Part shown: one piece after another, positions 27,997 to 36,464 of the stretch
Layout of the letters: every line of letters starts with the position of its first letter
Position numbering within the stretch: the first letter of the stretch is position 1
Origin: Novosphingobium colocasiae
Lineage (GTDB): Bacteria > Pseudomonadota > Alphaproteobacteria > Sphingomonadales > Sphingomonadaceae
Length of the DNA: 64,000 bases
Assembly: GCF_014652555.1 (NCBI RefSeq)
Contig: NZ_BMZA01000002.1
Coordinates: 372,001 to 436,000 of the forward strand
Direction of reading: 5' to 3'
The notes under the pieces: model-generated
Database searches by the model: none
What the model saw: the letters and a program-made list of their open reading frames with translations, nothing else
What the model was told of the DNA's origin: nothing
Program-made: the position numbers and the translations under genes

Positions 27997-28024
27997 GACC
28001 GGCCCTGCGGAAGCAGAGCCGGTC
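27997..28024 (-). terminator. Terminator of the minus-strand operon ending at 28227
   Basis: Read on the minus strand, a GC-rich hairpin (GACCGGC paired with GCCGGTC, extended by CTGC/GCAG around a GGAA loop) is followed by TTTTT. It lies about 200 bp beyond the DUF6285 stop codon. Confidence 0.65.
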
Positions 28025-28064
28025 CTTGCCTCTCATACCGAGGCTCGTTGAGCCGAACTCATAG

Positions 28065-28183
28065 CCCTCTCCCCTTCAGGGGAGAGGGTTGGGAGAGGGG
28101 GATGGTGCCGCTTCGCCCCCTCTCTACTCCGGCTAGGCGGACGAGCCGCCAAGCCTGCGTATCTCTCCCCTGAAGGGGAGAGA
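28065..28183. repeat. Pair of palindromic repeats with a CTCTCCCC core
   Basis: Two near-identical palindromes, 28065-28088 (10-bp arms around TTCA) and 28162-28183 (9-bp arms around TGAA), lie in opposite orientation 73 bp apart. Both are built on TCTCCCC/GGGGAGA. Such CTCCCCTTCAGGGGAG-type elements are dispersed in many alphaproteobacterial genomes. Confidence 0.75.
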
Positions 28184-28226
28184 GCGACACGATTCAAAGT
28201 TATCGAGACTCTGTATCAATCCAGGA

Positions 28227-28646
28227 TCAGAAGTTGGCCGACCTGATCTGGCGCTCCTTCACCGTCCGCGCCAGTTCCTGCCAGATCGCATCGAGCAGTT
28301 CCACCGCCGGGGCGGACACATCATCTTCCAGGCGCTCCATCAGCGTAGTAATGAGGCCGCGCAGCCGATCATTCTCGGCGGTCAGCGCCGATATGCGCAG
28401 GTCCTCGTCGCTGCCACCGGCCGGAGCGCTGCCGTACAGTGCGCCGCCACGATCCAGCAGCGCACGGAAGGCGCGGTTTTCGCGCACCAGTCGCGCGGCT
28501 GCGCCGTCCCATTCGTCGGCCACCATGTCGAGCATGGCCGCACCCATCGCCGCCACGCTGGCACGAAAGCCGGTCAGTTCGGCGAGCAGGTCGGTACGCA
28601 GGCGGTTGGCCAGTTCGGCCACCGCGATCGAGACGTCCGGTTTCAT
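28227..28646 (-). CDS. DUF6285 domain protein
   Basis: A 139-residue, mostly helical protein with a conserved-looking stretch ALTAENDRLRGLITTLMERL and an acidic start MKPDVSIAVAELANRLRTDL. DUF6285 proteins are small partners regularly encoded next to APH-like phosphotransferases in acyl-CoA or xenobiotic degradation clusters; their function is unknown. Here the start overlaps the stop of the phosphotransferase gene (ATGA), supporting a functional pair. The earlier in-frame start at 28697 would overlap the neighbour by 55 bp and is less likely. Confidence 0.75.
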   Translation of the reverse strand: MKPDVSIAVAELANRLRTDLLAELTGFRASVAAMGAAMLDMVADEWDGAAARLVRENRAFRALLDRGGALYGSAPAGGSDEDLRISALTAENDRLRGLITTLMERLEDDVSAPAVELLDAIWQELARTVKERQIRSANF

Positions 28647-29668
28647 AGTTTCCCCATCAGTTCGAGCATCGCCTTGTCCTGCGCGTTGCGCAGCCACCAG
28701 GCGGCATAGGCGTGGATCACCTCACGCCCCTGCCCGCTGGCCCAGACATGAGCGGCAGCATTCCAGATTGCCTGCGCCTTCACGCAGATGAACAGTTCCC
28801 ACCACGCCAGCGCGGCCGGATCGGCGGTAAGGCCGCTCGCCTCCTCCCAGATGCGGATGGCATCCTCGCGCAGCGCCAGGCCCGAGCGCAGGTCATTCTT
28901 GCCGAAGCAGAACGTCCGGGTCATCGACCAGGCGAGATCTTCGAGCGGATCGCCGCAATGCGCCATTTCCCAGTCGAGCACGGCGATCAGATTGCCGTCA
29001 TCGTCGTAAAGGAAATTCCCGGCCCGGAAATCGCCGTGGACCAGCGCCAGCTTCTGCGCCACCGGCTGCCACCGCCGCAGTTGACGGATCGCCGCGCGGG
29101 TAATCGGCTCCGGCCCGACGTCATGCTTGTCAAGCGATGCGACCCAGTAGTCCAGCTCCTGCAGCGCGGTGTTTTCGCGCGTGGCCGGACGGGTGAACGA
29201 CAGGTCGAGATCCTCAACCGGCACCGCTGCCAGCTTGCCCATCGCGGTCCACATTTCGCGCGCGACGTGCGGCAGCTTGTCCGCCCAGGCCGGGTCCTGA
29301 AACTGGTATTCGCTGTTGTGGAACCCGCGCAGGTCTTCTGCCAGCGATACCGCGCCGTCAAACCAGCCGGCATCCTCTTCCAGCAGGATCATCTTCGGCA
29401 CGGGCACGCCGTGGCCGTAAATGGCCTGATAGGCGGCAAATTCATGCGCCCGGTCGCTATCGACGTTGGACGCCGGCGGATCGCGGCGCAGGATCACCTT
29501 CATCGCCTGCGCGCCTTGCTGGGCGTCGGCATAGGACAAGTCGAAGCGGAAGGTTTCGCGCGATGCGCCCATCGGCAGGCGGTGGAGGTTGTCCACCGCG
29601 ATCTCCGTCCACTGCGGCTTGCGCGCGGTCAGCCACGCGACGACATCCTCACTGATGAGCTCCTTCAT
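28643..29668 (-). CDS. APH-like phosphotransferase family protein
   Basis: A 341-residue aminoglycoside-phosphotransferase-fold kinase. The N-lobe carries MKVILRRDPP (ATP-binding Lys), the catalytic loop is LALVHGDFRAGNFLYDDDG (Asp, Asn) and the metal loop is VLDWEMAHCGDPLEDLAW. Members in actinobacterial and sphingomonad catabolic clusters are thought to phosphorylate small organic substrates such as steroid or alcohol intermediates rather than antibiotics. GGAGAA precedes the ATG at 29668. The operon is dehydrogenase (29691-30752), this kinase, then DUF6285. Resistance is unlikely; the substrate is unknown. Confidence 0.88.
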   Translation of the reverse strand: MKELISEDVVAWLTARKPQWTEIAVDNLHRLPMGASRETFRFDLSYADAQQGAQAMKVILRRDPPASNVDSDRAHEFAAYQAIYGHGVPVPKMILLEEDAGWFDGAVSLAEDLRGFHNSEYQFQDPAWADKLPHVAREMWTAMGKLAAVPVEDLDLSFTRPATRENTALQELDYWVASLDKHDVGPEPITRAAIRQLRRWQPVAQKLALVHGDFRAGNFLYDDDGNLIAVLDWEMAHCGDPLEDLAWSMTRTFCFGKNDLRSGLALREDAIRIWEEASGLTADPAALAWWELFICVKAQAIWNAAAHVWASGQGREVIHAYAAWWLRNAQDKAMLELMGKL

Positions 29669-29690
29669 GAAGCCTGTTCTCCCTGTATTG

Positions 29691-30752
29691 TCATGTTGGA
29701 TAGACCAGCGCTTTCACCGCCCCGCCGCCGCCGGTGAGCGCGGAAAAAGCGTCATTGATGCCGGCAAGGCTCACCCGGGTGGTAATCATCGGCGCAAGCC
29801 GGCCGGGATCGGCGCAGATCATCCGGAACGCCTCGCGAAATTCCGCGTCGGCATAAGCGAAGACGAACCGAAGGGTCAGGCTCTTCTGCAGCAGGAACGC
29901 CGGTTCGATCCCGTCCGTCTCCATGCAGTTGCCGACCACGACGATGGTCGCGCCGACCGGAGCCGCCTGCGCCAGCGCCATCAGCATCCCCGGCTTGCCG
30001 ACGCAATCGAACAGCACAGCTCGCGACCGTTTGCGGGTGGCGGGATCGATCGCCATGGCATCGGACAGCCCTTGCGGCAGCCCCTGATCCAGCCACCATT
30101 CCGGCAGCGAAGGATCGCCCGGCACCATCACCGCATCGGCACCCATACGTTCGGCCATCGCCGCCCGCGCCGCATCGGGTTCGATCGCCACCACCGGGCC
30201 CAGGCCCAGCGCTTTCAGCCGCGCGATCACGAACAGCCCCACCGGCCCGCAACCGAACACGCAGAACGCACTGTCGGCATCGGCCCCCGCCTCGGCCACG
30301 GCATGGACAGCCACGGCCAGCGGTTCGGTCAGCGCGGCCATGTCGGTGGAAACCTCGTCCGGCACGGTCATGCAGGCGGCGGCGGACAGCAGCATGCGTT
30401 CGGCGAATGCGCCGGGATAGGAATTGGAATAGCCCAGCAGCACGATCCCGTCCGGGCCATAGAGAAACGGCGGGCTGACCACCCGCGCGCCGGCCCGCAG
30501 CCCCTGCCCGGTCTCCAGCACTTCAGCACAGAATTCGTGTCCCATGATTACCGGCCGGTCCGGGTTCATGAACCCGCGAAACCCGGCGCGGTCCAGCAGG
30601 TCGCACAAGTGCGGGGCATGGTCCTTGGCGTGCAGGTCGCTGCCGCAAATCCCGCAAGCGAGCGGTTTGACCACCACTTCGCCGGGGCGCGGGCTCGGCT
30701 CGGCCACGTCTTGCACCGTGACGCGCCCCGCGCTGAGAACTGCTGCCTTCAT
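29691..30752 (-). CDS. Zinc-dependent alcohol dehydrogenase (MDR family)
   Basis: A 353-residue medium-chain dehydrogenase. Catalytic zinc ligands are seen in CGICGSDLHAKDH and MGHEFCAEV, and the Rossmann motif is VFGCGPVGLFVIARL. The four-Cys structural zinc loop of classical alcohol dehydrogenases is not visible (the region reads VVSPPFLYGPDG). It probably oxidises an alcohol with NAD(P)+ in the cytosol. It is the first gene of a three-gene operon with the phosphotransferase and DUF6285 genes and is divergent from an epimerase-family gene, consistent with a small catabolic cluster. Confidence 0.9.
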   Translation of the reverse strand: MKAAVLSAGRVTVQDVAEPSPRPGEVVVKPLACGICGSDLHAKDHAPHLCDLLDRAGFRGFMNPDRPVIMGHEFCAEVLETGQGLRAGARVVSPPFLYGPDGIVLLGYSNSYPGAFAERMLLSAAACMTVPDEVSTDMAALTEPLAVAVHAVAEAGADADSAFCVFGCGPVGLFVIARLKALGLGPVVAIEPDAARAAMAERMGADAVMVPGDPSLPEWWLDQGLPQGLSDAMAIDPATRKRSRAVLFDCVGKPGMLMALAQAAPVGATIVVVGNCMETDGIEPAFLLQKSLTLRFVFAYADAEFREAFRMICADPGRLAPMITTRVSLAGINDAFSALTGGGGAVKALVYPT

Positions 30753-30970
30753 GCCTCACCCTTCCGTGCCCAATTTGGCAAGCCCAAGCTATCTTTAGCG
30801 ATCGTTGCGGTCATGGACGGGTTTCCGTCCGCTCGGGCAAAGGCTTGCGCGCAGTTCAGGCCAGGCGGCGCGACCCGTCAATGACAAACTGGCCGCAACG
30901 GGATTCCGTCCCTTGGCCAAGGTGAGCGCATGGTTCAGACTGTGGCCGACAAGATAGGGAGAGCCGGGCT

Positions 30971-32023
30971 ATGAAAGTGCTCGTGATGGGCGGAAACCGG
31001 TACATCGGTCTGCAGCTCGTGAACGAACTGGTGGAGCAGGGGCACGATGTGACCGTGCTCAACAGCCACGAAGCGCCGCTACCGTCCGGGGTCCGCCGCC
31101 TGCACGGGCAGCGGCATGAACCCGGCACCCTCGAACGGCTGCTGACGCCGCTGCGCGACGATTTCGACGCGGTGTTCGACAATACCGCCTATGTGCCCGA
31201 GCACCTCGATCCCATGCTCGACCTGTTTCGCGGGCGGGTGCAGCATTTCGTGTTCACCAGTTCCATCGCCGTTTACGAGATGGCGGCCGCCCAGCCGATC
31301 GACGAAAGCGGCGAGGTCGGCCGCGACGCCGCAACCGCGCTGTATGGCGCCTATGCCGCCGGCAAGGTACGCTGCGAGGAACGGCTGGCGCGTGAGCGGC
31401 AGGACAACGGCCTGCCCTATACCGTGATGCGCGTCGCCCATTCGTGCGGGCCGATGAGCCCGGCGGTTACCCGTGAGCCCGGGACGTTCCGGCGGCTAGA
31501 ACTGGGCCGGCCGCTGCTGGTGGCGGGCAAGGTCGAGGCGATGGTCCACTTCGTCCACACCCGCGATGTGGCTCGGGCGCTGGTAGCCGTGCTCGGCAAG
31601 CCGCAGGCGGCGGGGCAGATCTACAATGTGGCCGGCAAGCAGTTCTGCAGCATCGAGAACTACATGCGCCTCATGGCGGATGCCGTCGGGGTGGCGGCAG
31701 AGATCATTGCCATGCCCGATGACCTGCCGGCAGAGATGCGCTCGCCCATCGTCCACTGGCTGGAGGCGAGCCGGGGCAGCATGGTGTTTTCGATCGACAA
31801 GGCCCGCCGCGAGCTGGGCTGGGAGCCGTCGTTCTCGCTGGCGGAAGGGCTGGCGGATTCCTGGCGGTGGTTCAGCGCCGGCGGACGCGACCGCTATGAG
31901 TATGACTTCGCGCAGGACGATGCCATCCTCGCCGAGATCGCCCGGCGCGGCGGAGTGCGGGCTGACAGCGGGCCCGCCCGCACGGTGTTCCGCGCGCAAC
32001 TGAACACGCTTCAGAACATGTAG
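30971..32023 (+). CDS. NAD-dependent epimerase/dehydratase family protein
   Basis: A 350-residue extended SDR. The nucleotide-binding start is VLVMGGNRYIGLQLVNEL; catalytic Ser in FVFTSSIAVYE and the pair YGAYAAGK (Tyr, Lys) follow. The GGNRYIG form is common in the subgroup related to plant chloroplast RNA-binding and isoflavone-type reductases, so the exact reaction is open. A conserved HFVHTRDVARALV segment precedes the C-terminal substrate domain. It is divergent from the alcohol dehydrogenase operon and convergent with the lipocalin-like gene, and may belong to the same catabolic set. The ATG at 30971 follows GGGAG. Confidence 0.85.
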   Translation: MKVLVMGGNRYIGLQLVNELVEQGHDVTVLNSHEAPLPSGVRRLHGQRHEPGTLERLLTPLRDDFDAVFDNTAYVPEHLDPMLDLFRGRVQHFVFTSSIAVYEMAAAQPIDESGEVGRDAATALYGAYAAGKVRCEERLARERQDNGLPYTVMRVAHSCGPMSPAVTREPGTFRRLELGRPLLVAGKVEAMVHFVHTRDVARALVAVLGKPQAAGQIYNVAGKQFCSIENYMRLMADAVGVAAEIIAMPDDLPAEMRSPIVHWLEASRGSMVFSIDKARRELGWEPSFSLAEGLADSWRWFSAGGRDRYEYDFAQDDAILAEIARRGGVRADSGPARTVFRAQLNTLQNM

Positions 32024-32074
32024 GCGAACGGCCGGCCATACCCTGACCGGCCCGCCCTCGCCCTTGCTCCGTGG

Positions 32075-33196
32075 TCACAGCGGATCGAGGAAACCCTTCA
32101 TGCCATAGCGCGTGTGCGGCCCGACGATGTACTGTTCCAGGACGCCGACGCCGACCGCGTCCTCGCAAGTGGCGCGCACCACCTGCTGCACATGCATGAA
32201 CTGGGGCGCGTTGACGTCGATTTCGTTGATGTTCCAGCTTTCCAGCGTCCAGGCTTCCTTGCCCTTGTAGAAGCCATGGCCCCATTCCGGGTGGTTATAG
32301 CCGGTGCCGTACATGTGGTAACGCAGCAACGGTTCGAGCACGAACGTCTCGGTGCGCCCATCGGAATAAGTCGTGTCGATTTCGGCGCGGCTTATCAGGC
32401 GGCTGCCCTTGGCGAACTGCAACCGGTGATCGCCGCAGATCGCTTCCGATACCTGGGCTTCGTCCAGCGTATCGAAATCGCGGTCCTTGTCGAAAGTCTG
32501 GAAAACCTGCGCGAACTGTTTCCAGCGCTTGCTGTCCTCGTATTCGTGCTGGCCCCAATGGGTGCAGCGGTTGTCCCAGTGGATCGGGGCCCAGAGCCAG
32601 AAGAACTGGCTGGGAATATCGCGCGAAACACCCTTTTCCGTCTCGCCGGTCCAGCGCCAGCCCCACGAGCGGTCCTTGGTGCCATACGTCGTTGCCGGCC
32701 TGATCTCGGTGCGCTCGCCGTTCACCTCGATCCAGCCTTCCCAGCGGCCGAACTGGCTGAACCGCTTCATCTGCGCGACGGTGCGCACGCCCTGTTTCAT
32801 ATGGTCGGCCGGCTCCTCGTGCGCCACGGTCGTTGCGTGGAACCACAGGTCGCAGGCAAAGCCGGTGTCATTCGGCTCCACCACGATGCGCATGGTCTTC
32901 ATCGGCTCGACGATATCGTGCCGCATCGGCCCGGCGAACAACTGCGTGCGATCGCCGGTCAGATGGCGCGAGGCGCGAAAGCTGTGCTGCGAGCCGTCCT
33001 TGCGCACCAGCGAGACCGCCCCGTCCATCACCTCGCGGTTGGGATAGGCGGCAAAGGCGACGCCGATGTAGAAATCGCCATCGAAGTCATAGCCGTTGTA
33101 CCAGTAGCGGGCATACATGTTGCGCTCGCTCGATGCCATGTAGCTCAACGGCTCTGCCGTCTGATGGACCGGATAGTCGTCGAACTTGATCAGCAT
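32075..33196 (-). CDS. Uncharacterised lipocalin-like protein of catabolic clusters
   Basis: A 373-residue soluble protein with no signal peptide, rich in Trp, Tyr and His (GRWEGWIEVNGERTEI, DRSWGWRWTGETEKG, FFWLWAPIHWDNRC). The pattern of two beta-rich halves resembles the CrtC/hydroxyneurosporene-type lipocalin-like superfamily. Such proteins of unknown function recur in aromatic, terpenoid and steroid degradation regions of sphingomonads and mycobacteria. The start MLIKFDD at 33196 is preceded by GGGAGA. It is convergent with the epimerase gene. It may bind or isomerise a hydrophobic substrate; this is inference from fold resemblance only. Confidence 0.6.
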   Translation of the reverse strand: MLIKFDDYPVHQTAEPLSYMASSERNMYARYWYNGYDFDGDFYIGVAFAAYPNREVMDGAVSLVRKDGSQHSFRASRHLTGDRTQLFAGPMRHDIVEPMKTMRIVVEPNDTGFACDLWFHATTVAHEEPADHMKQGVRTVAQMKRFSQFGRWEGWIEVNGERTEIRPATTYGTKDRSWGWRWTGETEKGVSRDIPSQFFWLWAPIHWDNRCTHWGQHEYEDSKRWKQFAQVFQTFDKDRDFDTLDEAQVSEAICGDHRLQFAKGSRLISRAEIDTTYSDGRTETFVLEPLLRYHMYGTGYNHPEWGHGFYKGKEAWTLESWNINEIDVNAPQFMHVQQVVRATCEDAVGVGVLEQYIVGPHTRYGMKGFLDPL

Positions 33197-33397
33197 CACA
33201 TTCTCCCGTTGGACCCGATGCGGGACTCGCACCGATCGTACCGTCCTTTCGTCCAGGAAGGAATTGCGCGCCTACCGACGGATACCCGTCATTCGGGGGC
33301 GGCCGCCGCCACCGCACCAAAGGTAACCCTCGGCATCCGTTTCAAAATATTTCCGGCATCCGAAAAGGTTTGACCCCGGCGGTGGGCAACCGGATCG

Positions 33398-34762
33398 ATG
33401 ACGAAGCAGCGGGGAGCTCTCGCCATGCTTTTAGGGATGTGCCGCTTGCCTTCGCTGAGCCACTCGAAATTCGCTGCCTGCATCGCCGCTCTGGTCGTGG
33501 GGCTCGGTGTGGTGCAGCTCACCGCCAGCCTCCTGTTCTACCAATACATCGATCGGCAAACCCTGCGGGACGATCACGCACGGCGCATTGCCGAGCTTCT
33601 CGTTGTCGGCGAGCGCGTTGACCTGCTTGCGCCAAGCCGGGTTTCACCGGTGATGAGCACCAGATTCCTTGCCGCTTCAGTCGCAAAGGAACCAAGGGCG
33701 CCCCACGCCGGCCACGATGCCGATCTGCCTGCGATCACGCGGGAGATAGAGCGATGGGAACCGGCACTGGCCGGCAAGGCACTTCGGCTTGACCGGGTGC
33801 GGGGCGGAACGGGCGAGGACGACCTTGTAGGGTCGATCCGCCTTTCAGACGGCCGCTGGCTGAATTTTCGCTCGTCGGACATCAGTTCGATGTGGCCGGT
33901 TGCATGGCGGGCCATCATTCTCACAATCGTCAGTACGACCGGGCTGATGCTTTTGGGTCTGTTGCTGCTTCATCGGCTTGCGCTGCCGCTGCGCAACCTT
34001 GCCAATGCGGCGAACGCGATCGGCCAGGGCCAGCGGATCGACATTGCCGAGCATGGCCCGAAGGACTTGCGCGGCCTCGCCAAGGCGATGAACATGATGC
34101 AAGGCCGCATCGCCGCACTGTTGCAAGAGCAGGCCCAGTCATTCGAGGCAATCAGTCACGACCTTCGCACTCCGCTGGCCCGGCAAAAGGTGCTCGCCGA
34201 TCTGCTGGACGATCAGGAACTGGCGTCGATGCTGGCAGCCAACGTCGATGAGATGGAAGCGCTGCTGGCCTCGCTCCAGCAGTTCTTGCGCGCCCAACAC
34301 CTGGCAGCGCAACCGGAAACGGTCGACCTGACGGAACTGGCTGAAGCGATAGCCGGGCCGTTCGGGAGCGCCGTCACCGTTCACCGCCAACCCGGATTTA
34401 CGACGACGACGTTCGTCGAGCCGGTCGCCATCAGCCTCGCGGTGCTGATCGAAAATGCCCTGCAATACGGGCACCGCGCGGACATCCGTTTCGCACGGAC
34501 GCAGGACGGTCGCGCCACGATTTCGGTGGAAGACGACGGGCCTGGGCTGTCTGAAGACCATTTTCAGGCGGTGCTTGATCCGTTCTTCAGGTTGGATCAG
34601 GCGCGCGCTCGGAACACCAAGGGTTTCGGCCTGGGCATCCCGACGGCGCACCGGCTGATGACCCGCTTTCAAGGCGATCTGTCTTTTGCGCGATCGAGCG
34701 CCGGAGGACTGCGAGCGACCATAACCGCGCCGTTGCCAACCTCGACGGCTGAGGGTGCTTGA
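33398..34762 (+). CDS. Orphan sensor histidine kinase
   Basis: A 454-residue protein with two membrane helices (about 25-49 and 168-191) flanking a periplasmic sensor of about 115 residues, then HAMP (LALPLRNLANAANAIGQG). The H-box EAISHDLRTPLARQ carries phospho-acceptor His254, and the ATPase shows IENALQYG (N), DDGPG (G1), FFRLD (F) and GFGLGI (G2). It has the architecture of EnvZ/periplasmic stress-type kinases. No response regulator lies on either side, so its partner must be elsewhere. Alternative start at ATG 33425 (MLLGMC), closer to the first helix. Confidence 0.9.
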   Translation: MTKQRGALAMLLGMCRLPSLSHSKFAACIAALVVGLGVVQLTASLLFYQYIDRQTLRDDHARRIAELLVVGERVDLLAPSRVSPVMSTRFLAASVAKEPRAPHAGHDADLPAITREIERWEPALAGKALRLDRVRGGTGEDDLVGSIRLSDGRWLNFRSSDISSMWPVAWRAIILTIVSTTGLMLLGLLLLHRLALPLRNLANAANAIGQGQRIDIAEHGPKDLRGLAKAMNMMQGRIAALLQEQAQSFEAISHDLRTPLARQKVLADLLDDQELASMLAANVDEMEALLASLQQFLRAQHLAAQPETVDLTELAEAIAGPFGSAVTVHRQPGFTTTTFVEPVAISLAVLIENALQYGHRADIRFARTQDGRATISVEDDGPGLSEDHFQAVLDPFFRLDQARARNTKGFGLGIPTAHRLMTRFQGDLSFARSSAGGLRATITAPLPTSTAEGA

Positions 34763-34827
34763 TAGACAATATGCGTCGGCGAATATCCGGACACCTAACC
34801 ACCGCAAAATTTCGCGTTTTTCTGCGG

Positions 34828-34903
34828 TGGTGAGCCCTGCTGGGTTCGAACCAGCGACCTACTGATTAAAAGTCAGTTGCTCTACCGACTGAGCTAAGGG
34901 CCC
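34828..34903 (-). tRNA. tRNA-Lys(TTT)
   Basis: Read on the minus strand, a 76-nt cloverleaf has acceptor GGGCCCT/AGGGCTC, D arm AGCTCAGTCGGTAGAGC, anticodon loop ACTTTTAAT (TTT, Lys), T arm GGTTCGAACC and encoded CCA. A different isoacceptor from the tandem CTT pair at 12.1 kb. Confidence 0.97.
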
Positions 34904-34945
34904 CCGGGTGCGCCGTTCGCGTTTGAGCGGCAGCACCGGAGCCGG

Positions 34946-35443
34946 TCACCTAGGGGCGGGGCGCGGCTTGGTCAAGCGGGCAGCGAGGTGGCATAGCGAA
35001 AGTCCTGTGATCGGATCGCGCCAGTGGCCGGCGATGCGGGCGGCGGGGGTCAGCACGAAGGCGCGCTCGCGAAATCGGGGGTGGGGGACGATCAGGTCGT
35101 CGCCGGCCCAGGCCCCGCCGTCCCACAGCACCACATCGAGATCGAGCACCCGCGCCTGCCACGGCTGGCCTTGGCGGCGGCGACCGAACTTGCGTTCGAT
35201 GTGCTGGAGCCGGTCGAGCATTTCGACAGGATCGCGCCGGGTGCGCACCAGCGCGACGGCATTGGCATAGCGCCGCCGCGACGGGCCGAGCGGCACGCTT
35301 TCGATGATCGGCGAGGCGGCCTTGAGCGTCATGTGGCCGCGATCGAGCGCGGCCAGCGCCGCCTTGAGCACCTGGCGCGGGGACCCGTGGCGCGGGTGGC
35401 GCTGGTTGGAGCCGAGGGCGACCAGATAGCGGTGCTTGGCCAC
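34946..35443 (-). CDS. folK: HPPK, folate biosynthesis pyrophosphokinase
   Basis: A 165-residue 6-hydroxymethyl-7,8-dihydropterin pyrophosphokinase. The start MAKHRYLVALGSNQRHP contains the conserved LGSN. The HPPK signature RVLDLDVVLW supplies the two Mg-binding Asps, and the IVPHPRFRERAFVLTPAARI region is typical. It makes the pyrophosphorylated pterin for dihydropteroate synthase in the cytosol. It is encoded 5 bp after the amidase gene, probably co-transcribed, which is not an obvious pathway link. The C-terminal KPRPAPR tail is not conserved. Confidence 0.94.
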   Translation of the reverse strand: MAKHRYLVALGSNQRHPRHGSPRQVLKAALAALDRGHMTLKAASPIIESVPLGPSRRRYANAVALVRTRRDPVEMLDRLQHIERKFGRRRQGQPWQARVLDLDVVLWDGGAWAGDDLIVPHPRFRERAFVLTPAARIAGHWRDPITGLSLCHLAARLTKPRPAPR

Positions 35444-35448
35444 GTGGC

Positions 35449-36324
35449 CTAGATATCCTGCGCGATGCGGCCGTAGAGTTGCGGGCGGCGGTCACGGAAG
35501 AAGCCCATGCCGGCGCGGTGCGTGGCGGCGCGGGCCAGGTCGAGTTCGGCGAGCAGCCCCCCGGTTTCTTCGCTACCATATTCGGCGACGAAATCGCCCC
35601 ATTCGTCCGTGATGAACGAGTGCCCGTAGAAGCTTTGTTCGCTGCCGCATTCGGGTTCGGCCCCGATGCGGTTGGCGGCGATCACCGGCATGCAGTTGGA
35701 CACCGCATGGCCGACCATCGCCCGACGCCACATGCGGCTGGTATCGAGCGTGGCGTCATAAGGTTCGGAGCCGATGGCGGTGGGATAGAACAGCAGTTCG
35801 GCCCCCATCAACGCCATCACCCGCGCGCATTCGGGGTACCACTGATCCCAGCACACGCCGACGCCGATGCACACGGTGCCATCGCGCACCGGCACGTCCC
35901 ACACCTTGAAACCGTCATTCCCGGGGCGGAAATAGTACTTTTCCTCGTACCCCGGGCCATCGGGAATGTGGCTCTTGCGATAGGTTCCGCTGATCGTGCC
36001 GTCGGGCCCAATCATCGCCAGCGTGTTGTAATAGTGGTGGCCGTCGCGCTCGAAAAAGCTGGTCGGGATGGTGACTTTCAGCCGCGCGGCCAGTTCCTGC
36101 ATGGCGATCACCGAGGGGTGCTGCGCGGCGGGCCGGGCCAGCGCGAACAGCGCCTCGTCCTCCACCTTGCAGAAATAGGGGCCGGAGAACAGCTCGGGCG
36201 GCAGCACGATCTCGGCCCCCTGCCCGGCCGCCTGCTCCACCAGCGCGGAGACCGCGGCGATGTTCTCGTCCTCGTCGGCGGAGCCGAGGGCGAGTTGCAG
36301 GGCGGCGACGGTAACCTTGGTCAT
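35449..36324 (-). CDS. aguB: N-carbamoylputrescine amidase (nitrilase superfamily)
   Basis: A 291-residue carbon-nitrogen hydrolase. The Glu-Lys-Cys triad is in IVLPPELFSGPYF, TYRKSHIPDGPGYEEK and GVGVCWDQWYPE. The GPGYEEKYYFRPG and FYPTAIGSEP segments match the AguB subgroup, which hydrolyses N-carbamoylputrescine to putrescine, CO2 and ammonia. The start is set at MTKVTVAALQ (36324), since the upstream frame to 36399 is not conserved. No agmatine deiminase (AguA) gene is in the window, so the pathway role rests on family similarity. It is followed at 5 bp by folK. Confidence 0.9.
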   Translation of the reverse strand: MTKVTVAALQLALGSADEDENIAAVSALVEQAAGQGAEIVLPPELFSGPYFCKVEDEALFALARPAAQHPSVIAMQELAARLKVTIPTSFFERDGHHYYNTLAMIGPDGTISGTYRKSHIPDGPGYEEKYYFRPGNDGFKVWDVPVRDGTVCIGVGVCWDQWYPECARVMALMGAELLFYPTAIGSEPYDATLDTSRMWRRAMVGHAVSNCMPVIAANRIGAEPECGSEQSFYGHSFITDEWGDFVAEYGSEETGGLLAELDLARAATHRAGMGFFRDRRPQLYGRIAQDI

Positions 36325-36464
36325 GGGGCGGTGGTTTATTTCTCCCGCAGGGCGAAGTCCACCTGAATGGCGCGGCGAATGCTGGCGGGGCGATGACAAG
36401 CAGCCGATGGCTTCCTACCTTGGCGCTGACGGGGCCTTGGGCCATCGAAAAGGACGGAACTTTC

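Noticed and set aside
28065..28183. The two CTCTCCCC palindromes as paired terminators
   Set aside because: Neither has a T run, and a better terminator for the minus-strand operon is at 27997-28024.
28643..29668. Aminoglycoside resistance gene
   Set aside because: The fold is APH-like, but the context (DUF6285, alcohol dehydrogenase) and sequence type point to the catabolic phosphotransferase group.
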